Below are positions 1 through 8,556 of a stretch of 64,000 nt of DNA, piece by piece (positions within the stretch are counted from its first letter, which is position 1; the number at the start of each line of letters is the position of its first letter). This stretch comes from Prolixibacter sp. SD074 (lineage in GTDB: Bacteria > Bacteroidota > Bacteroidia > Bacteroidales > Prolixibacteraceae): positions 1,851,001 to 1,915,000 of the forward strand of contig NZ_BLAW01000001.1 in the NCBI RefSeq assembly GCF_009617895.1. Reading direction: 5' to 3'. The notes beneath the pieces were generated by a model. The model was not told where the DNA came from, did no database searches, and saw nothing but the letters and a program-made list of their open reading frames with translations. Both the position numbers and the translations under genes were made by a program.

Positions 1-294
1 TCATTCCCGGATAAAGAGTTAAGAAATAGTTTCAAAAAAGAAACAGGTGTTATTAAGAAAGATAGTGCCATCGCTTTTTTTAGCAATATTCCTCCAGGGG
101 TTTATGCGGTAACTGTCGTTCATGATGAAAATGACGATCAGAGTTTTAATAAAGGTTTTCTGTTGCCTAAAGAAGGAATCGGATTCTCAAATTACCAATC
201 AATAGGTTTAACGAATAGACCGCAATTCAGCAGAGCTTCCTTCCGAATAAGTAAAGATACCTGCATTCATATAAAAATGATATATATGAAGTAA
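1..294 (+). CDS. DUF2141 family protein, C-terminal part
   Basis: The reading frame is open from base 1 and ends with TAA at 292-294, so only the last 97 codons are present. The stretch HDENDDQSFNKG followed by LPKEGIGFSN matches the pattern I know for DUF2141 proteins, where a HDxNxNG-like turn precedes a PKEGxGxSN motif. Family members are small secreted or periplasmic proteins of unknown function. The signal peptide would lie off the left edge. A 66-bp gap separates it from the downstream cyclase on the same strand; no terminator is evident. Confidence 0.8.
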   Translation, partial: SFPDKELRNSFKKETGVIKKDSAIAFFSNIPPGVYAVTVVHDENDDQSFNKGFLLPKEGIGFSNYQSIGLTNRPQFSRASFRISKDTCIHIKMIYMK

Positions 295-360
295 GCTGGA
301 ACTATAGTTGTATAGAATATACTTTGAAAGTAATATTTATTGTAGTTTCTTTTAAGCACG

Positions 361-1497
361 ATGATAAGTAAGAAAAATAATCAGAAGGAAATCAATATCC
401 AAAAACGATTTCTAAGACCTTACCTGTTTTGGTTATTGAACAAACTATTAGTGAATCTAGTCGCTTGGAACTTATTCTTCTGTATATTTATTTTTTTGAC
501 TTTTTTAGCGGCGCCAGGTATTCTGAACAAGGGGGCAAAAATCTTTCAACTGATGTATCAGAGTAGTCTTGTGATGTTAGGGATGGCGTCGATTATAGCC
601 TTTGGAACATGGTTAATCGAAGATGTTCTGTTTTACAGATACTTTTCTAAATTGAGCCTCGGGGTACTGTTCCTTATAAGGATTGTTTCAGTAGTTGTAT
701 TAATGTTACTCATATTTCTTACTATATCGGTTTTTCATTATCAGATAAATCTTTCTAACAATACGGTAGACCATATTTACTTATTTAAATCGTACTTTTT
801 TAATAATGGAACCATCTATCTATTCTCGACCGGTATCTTCATCTCAACAATGATCAATACGTTAAAGACTATCCGACAAAATGTGGGATACAAGGTATTT
901 CTCCGAATCGTTTCTGGGTACTACCGGACTCCAAGAGAGGAAAGTCGAATTATTATGTTTATTGATTTAATCTCATCTACAAAATATGCCGAAATGCTCG
1001 GCCACCGTAAATATAGTGCGTTCTTGCAGAAATGTTTTAGTCTACTGGGTATGTTAGAAATAAAATATCAAGCAATGCAGTACCAGATAGTAGGTGATGA
1101 AGTGGTGTTGAGTTGGTCGGCAAATAAATTAAAGAACTATCGGAATGCAGTAGATTTTTATTACGAGTTTATATTTGAATTACTCAAACTCTCTGCTCTT
1201 TTTTCACAGGATTTTGGAATCATTCCCCAATTTAGCGCTTCAATTAATTCCGGTAAAATAATGGTAGCAGAAGTGGGAACCATTAAGAGCGAAATTGCAT
1301 TTCATGGTGATATTTTGAATACGGCAGCCAGAATTCAGAAGCAGTGTAAAAATTACAACAGAAAGCTTTTGGTCACTCGTTCGTTTGTTGAGGCATTTAA
1401 AACAGATGCATCGGATTATAGAATAGAATGGGTTGCCAACGACAGGCTCATAGGTAAAAAGAACCCGGTGGAGATTTATGCCATTGAACCTAAATAA
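361..1497 (+). CDS. Membrane-anchored class III nucleotidyl cyclase
   Basis: The first ~175 residues hold four hydrophobic segments (about 30-53, 66-90, 100-126, 150-168); the rest is a class III cyclase catalytic domain facing the cytoplasm. The metal-binding aspartates are visible as D202 (MFIDL) and D246 (IVGDEVV), and the transition-state pair as N320 and R324 (ILNTAAR). The two base-selecting positions are unusual: Q242 stands where adenylyl cyclases have Lys, and A313 where they have Asp or Thr. The nucleotide made is therefore not predictable and may not be cAMP. The gene ends 29 bp from the end of a convergent HD-PycTM gene, so the pair resembles a Pycsar cyclase and effector, though known Pycsar cyclases often lack the membrane part. 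A signalling cyclase unrelated to defence is the alternative. Confidence 0.85.
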   Translation: MISKKNNQKEINIQKRFLRPYLFWLLNKLLVNLVAWNLFFCIFIFLTFLAAPGILNKGAKIFQLMYQSSLVMLGMASIIAFGTWLIEDVLFYRYFSKLSLGVLFLIRIVSVVVLMLLIFLTISVFHYQINLSNNTVDHIYLFKSYFFNNGTIYLFSTGIFISTMINTLKTIRQNVGYKVFLRIVSGYYRTPREESRIIMFIDLISSTKYAEMLGHRKYSAFLQKCFSLLGMLEIKYQAMQYQIVGDEVVLSWSANKLKNYRNAVDFYYEFIFELLKLSALFSQDFGIIPQFSASINSGKIMVAEVGTIKSEIAFHGDILNTAARIQKQCKNYNRKLLVTRSFVEAFKTDASDYRIEWVANDRLIGKKNPVEIYAIEPK

Positions 1498-1526
1498 ATG
1501 ATAGATAGAAGGTGTATCGAAATATC

Positions 1527-2681
1527 TTATTTGAATGTTAAATTAACTATGAGAAAGGTTATGGCCGCAAGTATAAAACCATACATAAAAACATTGTAGG
1601 CGATGCGCAGTAATTTGTACTTGCGAAACAAAGATTTTCCAAGATAATACTGATCTTTAATCATCGAAGAGTAGAGGTAGTCATAATCATGCATCATCTC
1701 TTTCACGGACTTATCGTAACTGGCAAAAGTGAGCTGTGAAAAGTTACCGAAGAAAAGCAGATTTACTTCCCTCTGCTTCAAGCTCGTTTCGTTGTACTTC
1801 GGCGAGCTTAGTTTCGGTCGGCATGAAAGGATGGCAAAAATCATTGATAGTAAACTGAAAATAAAAAGAATAATTACAGGAAAGGTTAATACTCCACCTA
1901 GGAAAGACTGCTTGGAAGCAACTAAGGCAGAGACAGATACCAATATGGAATTGATTGATATTAAGATATTGGCCTTTTTGTCAGCAATTGCAGTCAAACG
2001 CATCTGGTTATTGGCGGTTATCCTGAACATGGTTTCAATACCTTTCGTGGTCGTTCTTTCTTTTATTGTATCCTCTTTCACCTCTTTCTGACGAAGTTTG
2101 GAAGTCAGCTCTCGTACCTTCGCAATATTGATCTCTTTCATCGATTGAAACTGTCGTTTTGCATAACGCGTATAAAATTGATGATTTTCCAGGAAATCAA
2201 GAGTTTTCATCCAATATTCAAGTGCTGAAATATCAACATTGTTACAGGAGATAAGTTCCTTTCGGAGCTTTTTTGACAGAGAAAGAAAATGTTCCGAGCC
2301 TATATGGGATGAATCAGCGTCTCGAATGACTTTTTCTGGCAAACTTTCAGGCATTGCGTCTCTTTTAGTTGCCGCGATGCATCTTTGGGTCAGATTCTGT
2401 ATTTCTACATTGACTGGATTATCTTCAAAAAAAGAACAAACGATAGTAATGCTTGCTTCTTCGTGATTATCGGGTTGAGTCATATAACCCACATCGTGAA
2501 ACCATGCGGCTATCAATACAGCCTTCATTTCAGCATTGCTTAATTGCTCTTCTTCGCCAATAAGTTCCGACTGCCTTACTACGTCAATTGTGTGTGTGAG
2601 ATTGTGAAAGGACAATTTGGGATTAACTTCTCTCCCAAAAAAATCAATAACAAACGACTTTGCTTTTTCTGTAATATCCAT
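1527..2681 (-). CDS. HD-domain protein fused to PycTM (DUF5706) membrane effector domain
   Basis: The N-terminal ~200 residues are an HD metal-dependent phosphohydrolase fold, with H30, H62-D63 (WFHDVGY), H73 and D121 as likely ligands. From ~215 the protein carries the DUF5706/PycTM signature, including RITANNQMRLTAIADKKANI. Two transmembrane helices follow at about 236-258 and 262-285, and a third lies at 360-380. PycTM proteins are the membrane-disrupting effectors of Pycsar anti-phage systems, triggered by cCMP or cUMP. In the HD fusion, the HD part could degrade the same cyclic nucleotide and act as an off switch (inference). The gene is convergent with a class III cyclase and divergent from the large outer-membrane protein, with only 54 bp between the two start codons. 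Confidence 0.85.
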   Translation of the reverse strand: MDITEKAKSFVIDFFGREVNPKLSFHNLTHTIDVVRQSELIGEEEQLSNAEMKAVLIAAWFHDVGYMTQPDNHEEASITIVCSFFEDNPVNVEIQNLTQRCIAATKRDAMPESLPEKVIRDADSSHIGSEHFLSLSKKLRKELISCNNVDISALEYWMKTLDFLENHQFYTRYAKRQFQSMKEINIAKVRELTSKLRQKEVKEDTIKERTTTKGIETMFRITANNQMRLTAIADKKANILISINSILVSVSALVASKQSFLGGVLTFPVIILFIFSLLSMIFAILSCRPKLSSPKYNETSLKQREVNLLFFGNFSQLTFASYDKSVKEMMHDYDYLYSSMIKDQYYLGKSLFRKYKLLRIAYNVFMYGFILAAITFLIVNLTFK

Positions 2682-2735
2682 ATAGAAGGCTTTTCTTAAT
2701 TGAAAATAGTAAATTGACTTTTAATTCATTAAAAT

Positions 2736-5700
2736 ATGAAAAAATTACTTCTTATTTTCATACACTTTCTATTTGTCTTCTCCTGCTATTCACAAACCAA
2801 CGATGCGATAAGTTTTAGCTTGTTCATGATCGGTAATACCGGGAAGTTTAATGCAACAGTACCGGAATACAAAAGGCTGCCTGAATCAGTTTTGAATTAT
2901 AACAAAAACCAGAAAGGTATTCTCTTATTAGGGAATAATCAGTTTCCTAATCTCTCTGATCTGTTGACTGAAAATAGTAAAAATAAAACAATTGGTTCAC
3001 AGCTGGATACGTTAAACAAATTTGTAGGACCAATCTGCTTAGTGCCTGGTTGGGCCGATTGGTCGTATGGTACTCCAACAGGTAAAAAAATGGTAAAATG
3101 GGAGTATAAGACGTATCGTGAGTATCTAAATAATAAAGAGATCCATATGCCTGACTGGGGCTGTCCGGGACCGGTGGAGGTACACATAAACGATTCACTG
3201 ACTATTTTGTTGCTGGATACGCAATGGTGGCTACATCCATTTGACACCCGCATGGGGAAATGTGACCTCGATGATACACCAAATGCCTGGTCCAATTTGC
3301 GAGATGCCCTCCGCCGAAACCAGGGTAAACAAGTAGTGGTAGCCGGTTATCATCCCATTATATCGTTTGGCGAATACGGTGGATATTTTCCACTTGCAAA
3401 AAGAATATTTGCCTTTCCTATTACTCTCTACCGAAAACTACTTGGCACCCGGGTGGATCTATCTCATCCTGACTATAAGGCTTTCCGCAAGAAACTTGAG
3501 TCAATTTTTGACGAATTCCCGAATGTAATTTATGCTTCCTCTCATGAAAGAAATTTTCAATATATAAAAAGAAGAAATGTGCACTATATCATCGGAGGGT
3601 CTTTAGTCGGAGGAAAATATATCAAGGAAAAGAGCCTGGAATGCGGAAGTAGAAAAGCCGGTTACACCAGACTTGATTTTCATCAGGATGGACGCGTAGA
3701 GTTGCTGTTCTTTCCTCTTGACAGTCCGAATAAGCATTTATTTAGTACTATCTTATATACTTATAAGGTTACTGGCACACCGCCGTCTTTAAGATTTCCG
3801 GGAACGTCACTGCCTGACAGTGCTATCCAATCAGCAAGCGAACAGTATATTGTTTCTTCCGGAACGTGGAAGTGGATGGGAAAGAACTACCGAGAACTTT
3901 GGGCCAAACCTGTTCAGGTGCCAGTCTTTGATATTCAGAAAGAACATGGCGGACTGAAAATCCTAAGACGTGGCGGAGGACAGCAAACTCACTCTATCCG
4001 TTTAGCAGATTCTCTTGACCATCAATATTCTCTGCGCTCTTTGGAAAAATACGTTGAGGGTGCTTTGCCTGACGAGGTTCACAATACACTTGCAATTGAC
4101 GTAGTTCAGGATAATATTTCTGCATCGAATCCTTATGCTGCTTTAGTCGTTTCGAAGTTATCAGAAGTTGCAGGAATTTTGCATACCAATCCAAAAATTG
4201 TTTATGTTCCAGAGGACAACCGTTTGAATGAATATAAAGAAGACGTAGCCAATCAGCTATTTCTGTACGAGGAACATCCTTCTGGAGACTGGTCTGATAC
4301 TGAAATTTTCGGTTCATCACACGAAATCATAGGAACCGTCGATCTACTTGATAAAATAAAAGAAAAATCAAATTGTCAAATAGATCAGCAGGCAGTGCTT
4401 ACAGCTCGTCTTTTCGACACCTTCATTAATGACTGGGATCGTCATGACGATCAATGGCGTTGGGCTGCCTTTAAAGAAAACGGAAGCACAGTTTATCGGC
4501 CGATTCCAAGAGACCGTGACCAAGCTTTCTACGTAAACGAAGGCATTCTTCCCTGGATTGCCGCCCGAAAATGGTTAATGCCTAAAATACAAGGTTTTTC
4601 ACCACGAACACCAAACATGGAAGGGTTGGTATCTAATGCTCGATATTTTGACCGAACTTTTCTCTCGGAACCAAACTGGAGAACATGGGAATTAACCATT
4701 GATTCCCTTCAAGCCCGATTAACTAATGAACAAATAAAAAATGCGGTAAATGCATTCCCAAGAGAGGTACAGCCTCTGTGCGCTAAGGAAACAATTGAGA
4801 TTTTGGAAAAAAGAAGGGATAATCTCTTAAGTATGGCTCGTCAACATTACCTCATTCTCGCCAAAAATGTTGATGTGGTCGGAACCGATCTGAGGGATTT
4901 ATTTGAGGTAAAACGTAAAAATGATTTGCAGACAGAAGTTTCTGTATATAGATTTCCAAAAGATGGGCAACAGGAACAAGCTTATTATCACCGAGTCTTT
5001 CTCACCAATGAAACTGAAGAAGTAAGACTGTATGGCTTAGGTGGTGGTGATTATTTTCATCTAATCGGTGATGTTTCGGACGGCATTAAAATTCGAATCA
5101 TCGGGGGAGCCGGTCTGGATACTATCACAAATAAATCGCTGGTAGAATCACAGGGAAAGCAGACTATCGTCTATGATTTGAAAGATGATACCAAATTGCT
5201 TTTAAACAAAGATACCAAAGAACATTTGTCGCACAACAAAGATATAAACCAGTACGATCGTATGGCTTTCCATTACAATGTAGTAAGTCCTGGAATATTT
5301 GGAGGATATAATCAGGATGATGGCCTTTTCATCGGTGGTGGACCTATTTTCAATGTTTATAGATTTCGTCGTTCTGACGTGCATACCTTGATGGCAAATT
5401 ATGCCATAAAAACAGGTGCTTTTAACTTTAGGTATAATTTCGACTCAAAAAGCACAAATATCGGTATAGATCATCATGTCGATTTTGAGTTAAAGGCTCC
5501 CAATTATGCAATGAATTATTTCGGAATGGGTAATGAGAGCACAAGTAATAACTTGTTTGATGACCGTTATTACCGTCTCCGTGTCAATCAAATAATGATG
5601 AGTTACGCTGCAGGGAAGAGATGGGGCAGAACGGCAATTCGAAAATCTCCAAACGGAAAAATTAACGAAAGTGAACTGCGAATTGGAGGATTCTTAAGGC

Positions 5701-6347
5701 GTTCGCAAGTCGAAGAAAGTCCTGGTCATTTTATTTCTGATTTAGCCCATAATGGCTTAACTCCTGAGGATTTGGAGAAACAAAATTTTGTGGGTTTTTT
5801 TGGCAGGTATACATATTCCAATCTCGACAATGAAATAACCCCCAAAAGAGGATATGCTTTTAGAGGAGAAGGGTATCAATTCTTTCAGCTAGATAACAGC
5901 TCAACTCACTTCTTTCGTCTTGTTGCAGACCTACGCACATATATTAGTTTTACAAAAGATCCTAGAAGTGTATTGGCTTTGCGGTTGGGGGGAACGAAGA
6001 TATTTGGAGATTATACTTTCTTAGAGGCTGCAAAACTGGGTGGAAAAACTAACCTGAGAGGGTATTTGGCTGATCGTTTCTACGGGGACCAGGCAATTTA
6101 TCAGAATTCAGAGTTCAGATTCAAGTTATTTAATTTCGCCTCATATCTTTTAAACGGTGAACTTGGGATCCTGGCTTTTTACGATACGGGACGAGTATGG
6201 CTCGAAAATGAAGATTCAGACCGTTGGCATAAGGGATATGGGGGTGGCTTTTGGTTATCGCCATTTGAAAAGACAATTCTTACAACTACCTATAACTTGA
6301 GCAAGGAGGACCAAATGTTACAATTTTCTTTCAACTTTAAATTCTGA
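2736..6347 (+). CDS. Outer-membrane barrel protein with degenerate metallophosphoesterase-like domain
   Basis: The 1203-residue protein starts with a signal peptide (residues 1-20; an SC at 16-17 could alternatively be a lipobox). Residues ~25-330 have the layout of a calcineurin-like phosphoesterase as found in Bacteroidota BamA/TamA-type fusions. The metal ligands are replaced: G33-N34 instead of GD, G66-N67 instead of GDN, W106-A107-D108 instead of NHD, Y205-H206 instead of HH, and S269-H270-E271-R272 instead of GHxH. It is probably a pseudo-enzyme. The middle (~370-760) is unassigned. The last ~300 residues look like a surface-antigen/ShlB-type beta-barrel ending in FSFNFKF, a typical outer-membrane C-terminus. 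It is divergent from the HD-PycTM gene and may share its promoter region. Confidence 0.75.
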   Translation: MKKLLLIFIHFLFVFSCYSQTNDAISFSLFMIGNTGKFNATVPEYKRLPESVLNYNKNQKGILLLGNNQFPNLSDLLTENSKNKTIGSQLDTLNKFVGPICLVPGWADWSYGTPTGKKMVKWEYKTYREYLNNKEIHMPDWGCPGPVEVHINDSLTILLLDTQWWLHPFDTRMGKCDLDDTPNAWSNLRDALRRNQGKQVVVAGYHPIISFGEYGGYFPLAKRIFAFPITLYRKLLGTRVDLSHPDYKAFRKKLESIFDEFPNVIYASSHERNFQYIKRRNVHYIIGGSLVGGKYIKEKSLECGSRKAGYTRLDFHQDGRVELLFFPLDSPNKHLFSTILYTYKVTGTPPSLRFPGTSLPDSAIQSASEQYIVSSGTWKWMGKNYRELWAKPVQVPVFDIQKEHGGLKILRRGGGQQTHSIRLADSLDHQYSLRSLEKYVEGALPDEVHNTLAIDVVQDNISASNPYAALVVSKLSEVAGILHTNPKIVYVPEDNRLNEYKEDVANQLFLYEEHPSGDWSDTEIFGSSHEIIGTVDLLDKIKEKSNCQIDQQAVLTARLFDTFINDWDRHDDQWRWAAFKENGSTVYRPIPRDRDQAFYVNEGILPWIAARKWLMPKIQGFSPRTPNMEGLVSNARYFDRTFLSEPNWRTWELTIDSLQARLTNEQIKNAVNAFPREVQPLCAKETIEILEKRRDNLLSMARQHYLILAKNVDVVGTDLRDLFEVKRKNDLQTEVSVYRFPKDGQQEQAYYHRVFLTNETEEVRLYGLGGGDYFHLIGDVSDGIKIRIIGGAGLDTITNKSLVESQGKQTIVYDLKDDTKLLLNKDTKEHLSHNKDINQYDRMAFHYNVVSPGIFGGYNQDDGLFIGGGPIFNVYRFRRSDVHTLMANYAIKTGAFNFRYNFDSKSTNIGIDHHVDFELKAPNYAMNYFGMGNESTSNNLFDDRYYRLRVNQIMMSYAAGKRWGRTAIRKSPNGKINESELRIGGFLRRSQVEESPGHFISDLAHNGLTPEDLEKQNFVGFFGRYTYSNLDNEITPKRGYAFRGEGYQFFQLDNSSTHFFRLVADLRTYISFTKDPRSVLALRLGGTKIFGDYTFLEAAKLGGKTNLRGYLADRFYGDQAIYQNSEFRFKLFNFASYLLNGELGILAFYDTGRVWLENEDSDRWHKGYGGGFWLSPFEKTILTTTYNLSKEDQMLQFSFNFKF

Positions 6348-6390
6348 TTGGCTACTTTGTTTGTAACTATATTATTCTTTTCTTCTTTAT

Positions 6391-6965
6391 GTGAATCAAT
6401 ACCTGGCGGAAACAGTATTCGTTTTCACAAACGTTTTCTCTCCGCAGTTTTACTCTTTCGTGTCTCACTGGTTCGACAAAAAAGTCACGTCCTTGTCTTT
6501 TGACAAATTCATTGAAGATTTTGAAATTCCCAAGGACTACAATATTTCCAAGATTGAAAAACGCATACTTCACCCGGTCCGGGATGAATTGAATAAGTTA
6601 AGCGAAAAGTCTTTTAACTGGAAAATTCATTATTCCAACGGAACAGAAAGAGGTTTTAACGAAGCAAAGCCCGAGGGAAGGGGTATTAAGCCAGTTAAAA
6701 TCACTTTCGTGTTCTATTCTATACCCTGAACGACCGGGAACCACAACAACTTTCTGATTTTGACCATTCTGAGGCGCAAGTATTTCTTGCCGAAATGACT
6801 AAGAAATACAAGCTCACAGATGAAACCAAAAATATTCTTTATGGTGTTTTTCGGATCTATGGCCTGGAAAGACTTGTGTCAACAGAAAAGGAATTGAATG
6901 GAATGTTTAAAGGACTCACTGACATGGAATTTGTCAACCGAATCACCACTGAGGTCAGGAAGTGA
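6391..6965 (+). pseudogene. Plasmid replication initiator (Rep_3/RepB type), frameshifted and truncated
   Basis: The first open segment (6391-6729) matches the C-terminal winged-helix domain of Rep_3-family initiators, with NVFSPQFYSFVSHWFDK and FEIPKDYNISKIEKRILHP corresponding to the usual SxRxYELL and IPxxYxxSDIxKRVL pattern. It then stops, while the next frame continues from about 6715 as FYTLNDREPQQ to a TGA at 6963-6965, so a frameshift lies near 6712-6722. The N-terminal initiator domain is missing. Iteron-like repeats follow directly downstream. This is best read as the decayed replicon of an integrated plasmid. Confidence 0.7.
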
Positions 6966-6970
6966 AATTA

Positions 6971-7426
6971 AATAGGACACTTTGAAGGTCTACGCTTGGT
7001 TCATGTAATTGATAGATAATTTGAAAACCACCAGAGACATAGTACTTATATAGTTGATTTTCTTCTTGTTAGCATATTCAAATATACTAATTATTTATTC
7101 ACCTGATTATTTCTTTTAAATACTGTAACACATTGAATAACTTTGCAATAAGGTTTTTACATCTTCAAAGTGTCCTATTTTCGCCTTCAATATGTCCTAT
7201 TTTTTTTAATTCTATATGAAATGTATTCTGTAATGCCCGGTTCTATTGGAGTGCTGTCAAAGTTTTTACATTTCACGCCTTCAATGTGTCCTATTTTACA
7301 CCTTCAAAGTTTCCTATTTTCGTCTTCATCGTGTCCTATTTTATATTATTTGGCATTTAATCTATACTAACTTATACTACTTGACATTTAAAGTGTACTA
7401 TTTTCACCTTCATTGCGTCCTATTTT
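6971..7426. repeat. Iteron-like 22-bp repeats downstream of the rep relic
   Basis: A repeated word close to CCTTCAAAGTGTCCTATTTT occurs at about 7162, 7184, 7278, 7301, 7323, 7385 and 7407. The copies are spaced about 22 bp apart within two groups, roughly two helical turns. An inverted copy (AATAGGACACTTTGAAGG) sits at 6971-6988, immediately after the rep relic. Copies vary by one to five bases. This arrangement is typical of iterons bound by Rep_3 initiators. No gene is visible between 6966 and 7675. A 7-bp inverted repeat (CTACAGG/CCTGTAG) followed by a T-rich stretch lies near 7531-7560. Confidence 0.65.
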
Positions 7427-7675
7427 TCGCTCTGAAACACTAATAAAACGGTCTGATTCGATTACGCGGCAAATAACTATATTCTTAAAACAACTGTAGT
7501 TTTTTAATCAACATTTTATCTTGATTTTCTACAGGCGCCGGTTCCGATTTCCTGTAGGTCTCTTTTTGTCGATAAAAGTTGAACCAGGTGTCAGCTGCTG
7601 AAGATTTTCAGGCATTTGTTTTGTCGACATTTTTAAAATTAAATTGCTTTATATTAAATTTGTTAAAACTCGATT

Positions 7676-8029
7676 ATGATTGTCTCAAAAGAAAAGTACG
7701 AAAAATCACTGCGTGTAGTAGATCAATTGCTGGTCGGGAGAAGTCTTGACTCTCTGTCAGATGATGAAAAGGTACAGCTGGAATTTCATACTGACATTGT
7801 TGAAGCATACGAAAAAGAATACTACCCCATCGAGTTACCTTCTTTAGTTGATGTTATTAAACTCCGCATGTTCGAAATGAATCTAAAACAGAAGGACCTG
7901 GCAAATTTACTTGAAGTATCAGCCACACTAATTTCACAATATCTGAATGGATGCAGTGATATTACTTTAGATGTTGCAAAAAAGATTCACAAAAAACTTG
8001 ATATCGATGCTGATATCATTCTTCAATAA
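7676..8029 (+). CDS. HigA-like HTH antitoxin/repressor
   Basis: The 117-residue protein has a C-terminal XRE helix-turn-helix (residues ~57-110: LRMFEMNLKQKDLANLLEVS then LISQYLNGCSDITLDVAKKI). It is preceded by an N-terminal extension ending in HTDIVEAYEKEYYPIE, which is typical of HigA antitoxins that pair with HigB RNases. I see no higB upstream or downstream, so it is either an orphan antitoxin or a stand-alone repressor. It lies between an iteron region and hipBA, consistent with a plasmid-derived maintenance block. Confidence 0.8.
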   Translation: MIVSKEKYEKSLRVVDQLLVGRSLDSLSDDEKVQLEFHTDIVEAYEKEYYPIELPSLVDVIKLRMFEMNLKQKDLANLLEVSATLISQYLNGCSDITLDVAKKIHKKLDIDADIILQ

Positions 8030-8127
8030 TTGATCTCTCGATCATCTTAATACACGTTTTCATATACCCGGCCGATTGGATGGTTATTTTTTCGCCTGGG
8101 AAAGTGAGGACAAAAGTTCTACCATGT

Positions 8128-8143
8128 CTCAGCTGTAGCTGAG
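8128..8143. repeat. Short hairpin between the HigA-like gene and hipB
   Basis: CTCAGCT and AGCTGAG face each other across a 2-base loop. No T-tract follows, so it is not a clear terminator. Confidence 0.4.
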
Positions 8144-8162
8144 CGCCTGTCCACAGTAATTG

Positions 8163-8213
8163 TGTATATATACAATATAATGGTCTTAACTGGTTTTAAT
8201 TTGTATATTTACA
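8163..8213 (+). promoter_or_regulatory. Candidate HipB operators upstream of hipB
   Basis: The perfect palindrome TGTATATATACA (8163-8174) and the near copy TGTATATTTACA (8202-8213) lie 39 bp apart, 20-60 bp before the hipB start codon. HipB-type antitoxins repress their own operon by binding paired palindromes. The sequence differs from the E. coli HipB operator, so the assignment rests on position and pairing only. Confidence 0.5.
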
Positions 8214-8232
8214 CATATTTAATTCCTTAATT

Positions 8233-8556
8233 ATGCGTGTCAATTTCCACCCTTGGTATGAATTGTCCGAAAAGCAGATTATTGCTGAGATAGGAAAACG
8301 GCTGAAAGGTTTCCGCCTGAACCAGAATATTACACAACAGGAACTTGGAGATATGGTCGGAAAAGGACCTGATGAAATCTCCAGGATAGAAAACGGGAAA
8401 GCTTTCACGATGATTACCTTTTTGAGAATTTTGAGAGCCCTTAATAAACTTGAATACCTGGATAAAATTCTCGAACCTCCCGGAATAAGTCCTATTCAGC
8501 TAATGAAAATCGAGGAAAAAAAATGTAGACGTGCTTCAAAAAAGAATAAACGATGA
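8233..8556 (+). CDS. hipB: HipB-like antitoxin (XRE family)
   Basis: The 107-residue protein has an XRE helix-turn-helix at ~25-80, with the recognition region TQQELGDMVGKGPDEISRIENG. The C-terminus is basic (KKCRRASKKNKR). Its last codons overlap the start of hipA by 4 bp (ATGA), the usual translational coupling of these operons. It should neutralise the downstream kinase toxin and repress the operon through the two palindromes upstream. Confidence 0.85.
   Translation: MRVNFHPWYELSEKQIIAEIGKRLKGFRLNQNITQQELGDMVGKGPDEISRIENGKAFTMITFLRILRALNKLEYLDKILEPPGISPIQLMKIEEKKCRRASKKNKR

Noticed and set aside
1729-2466. Plus-strand frames opposite the HD-PycTM gene
   Set aside because: The minus-strand protein has strong domain matches; the plus-strand frames are antisense shadows.
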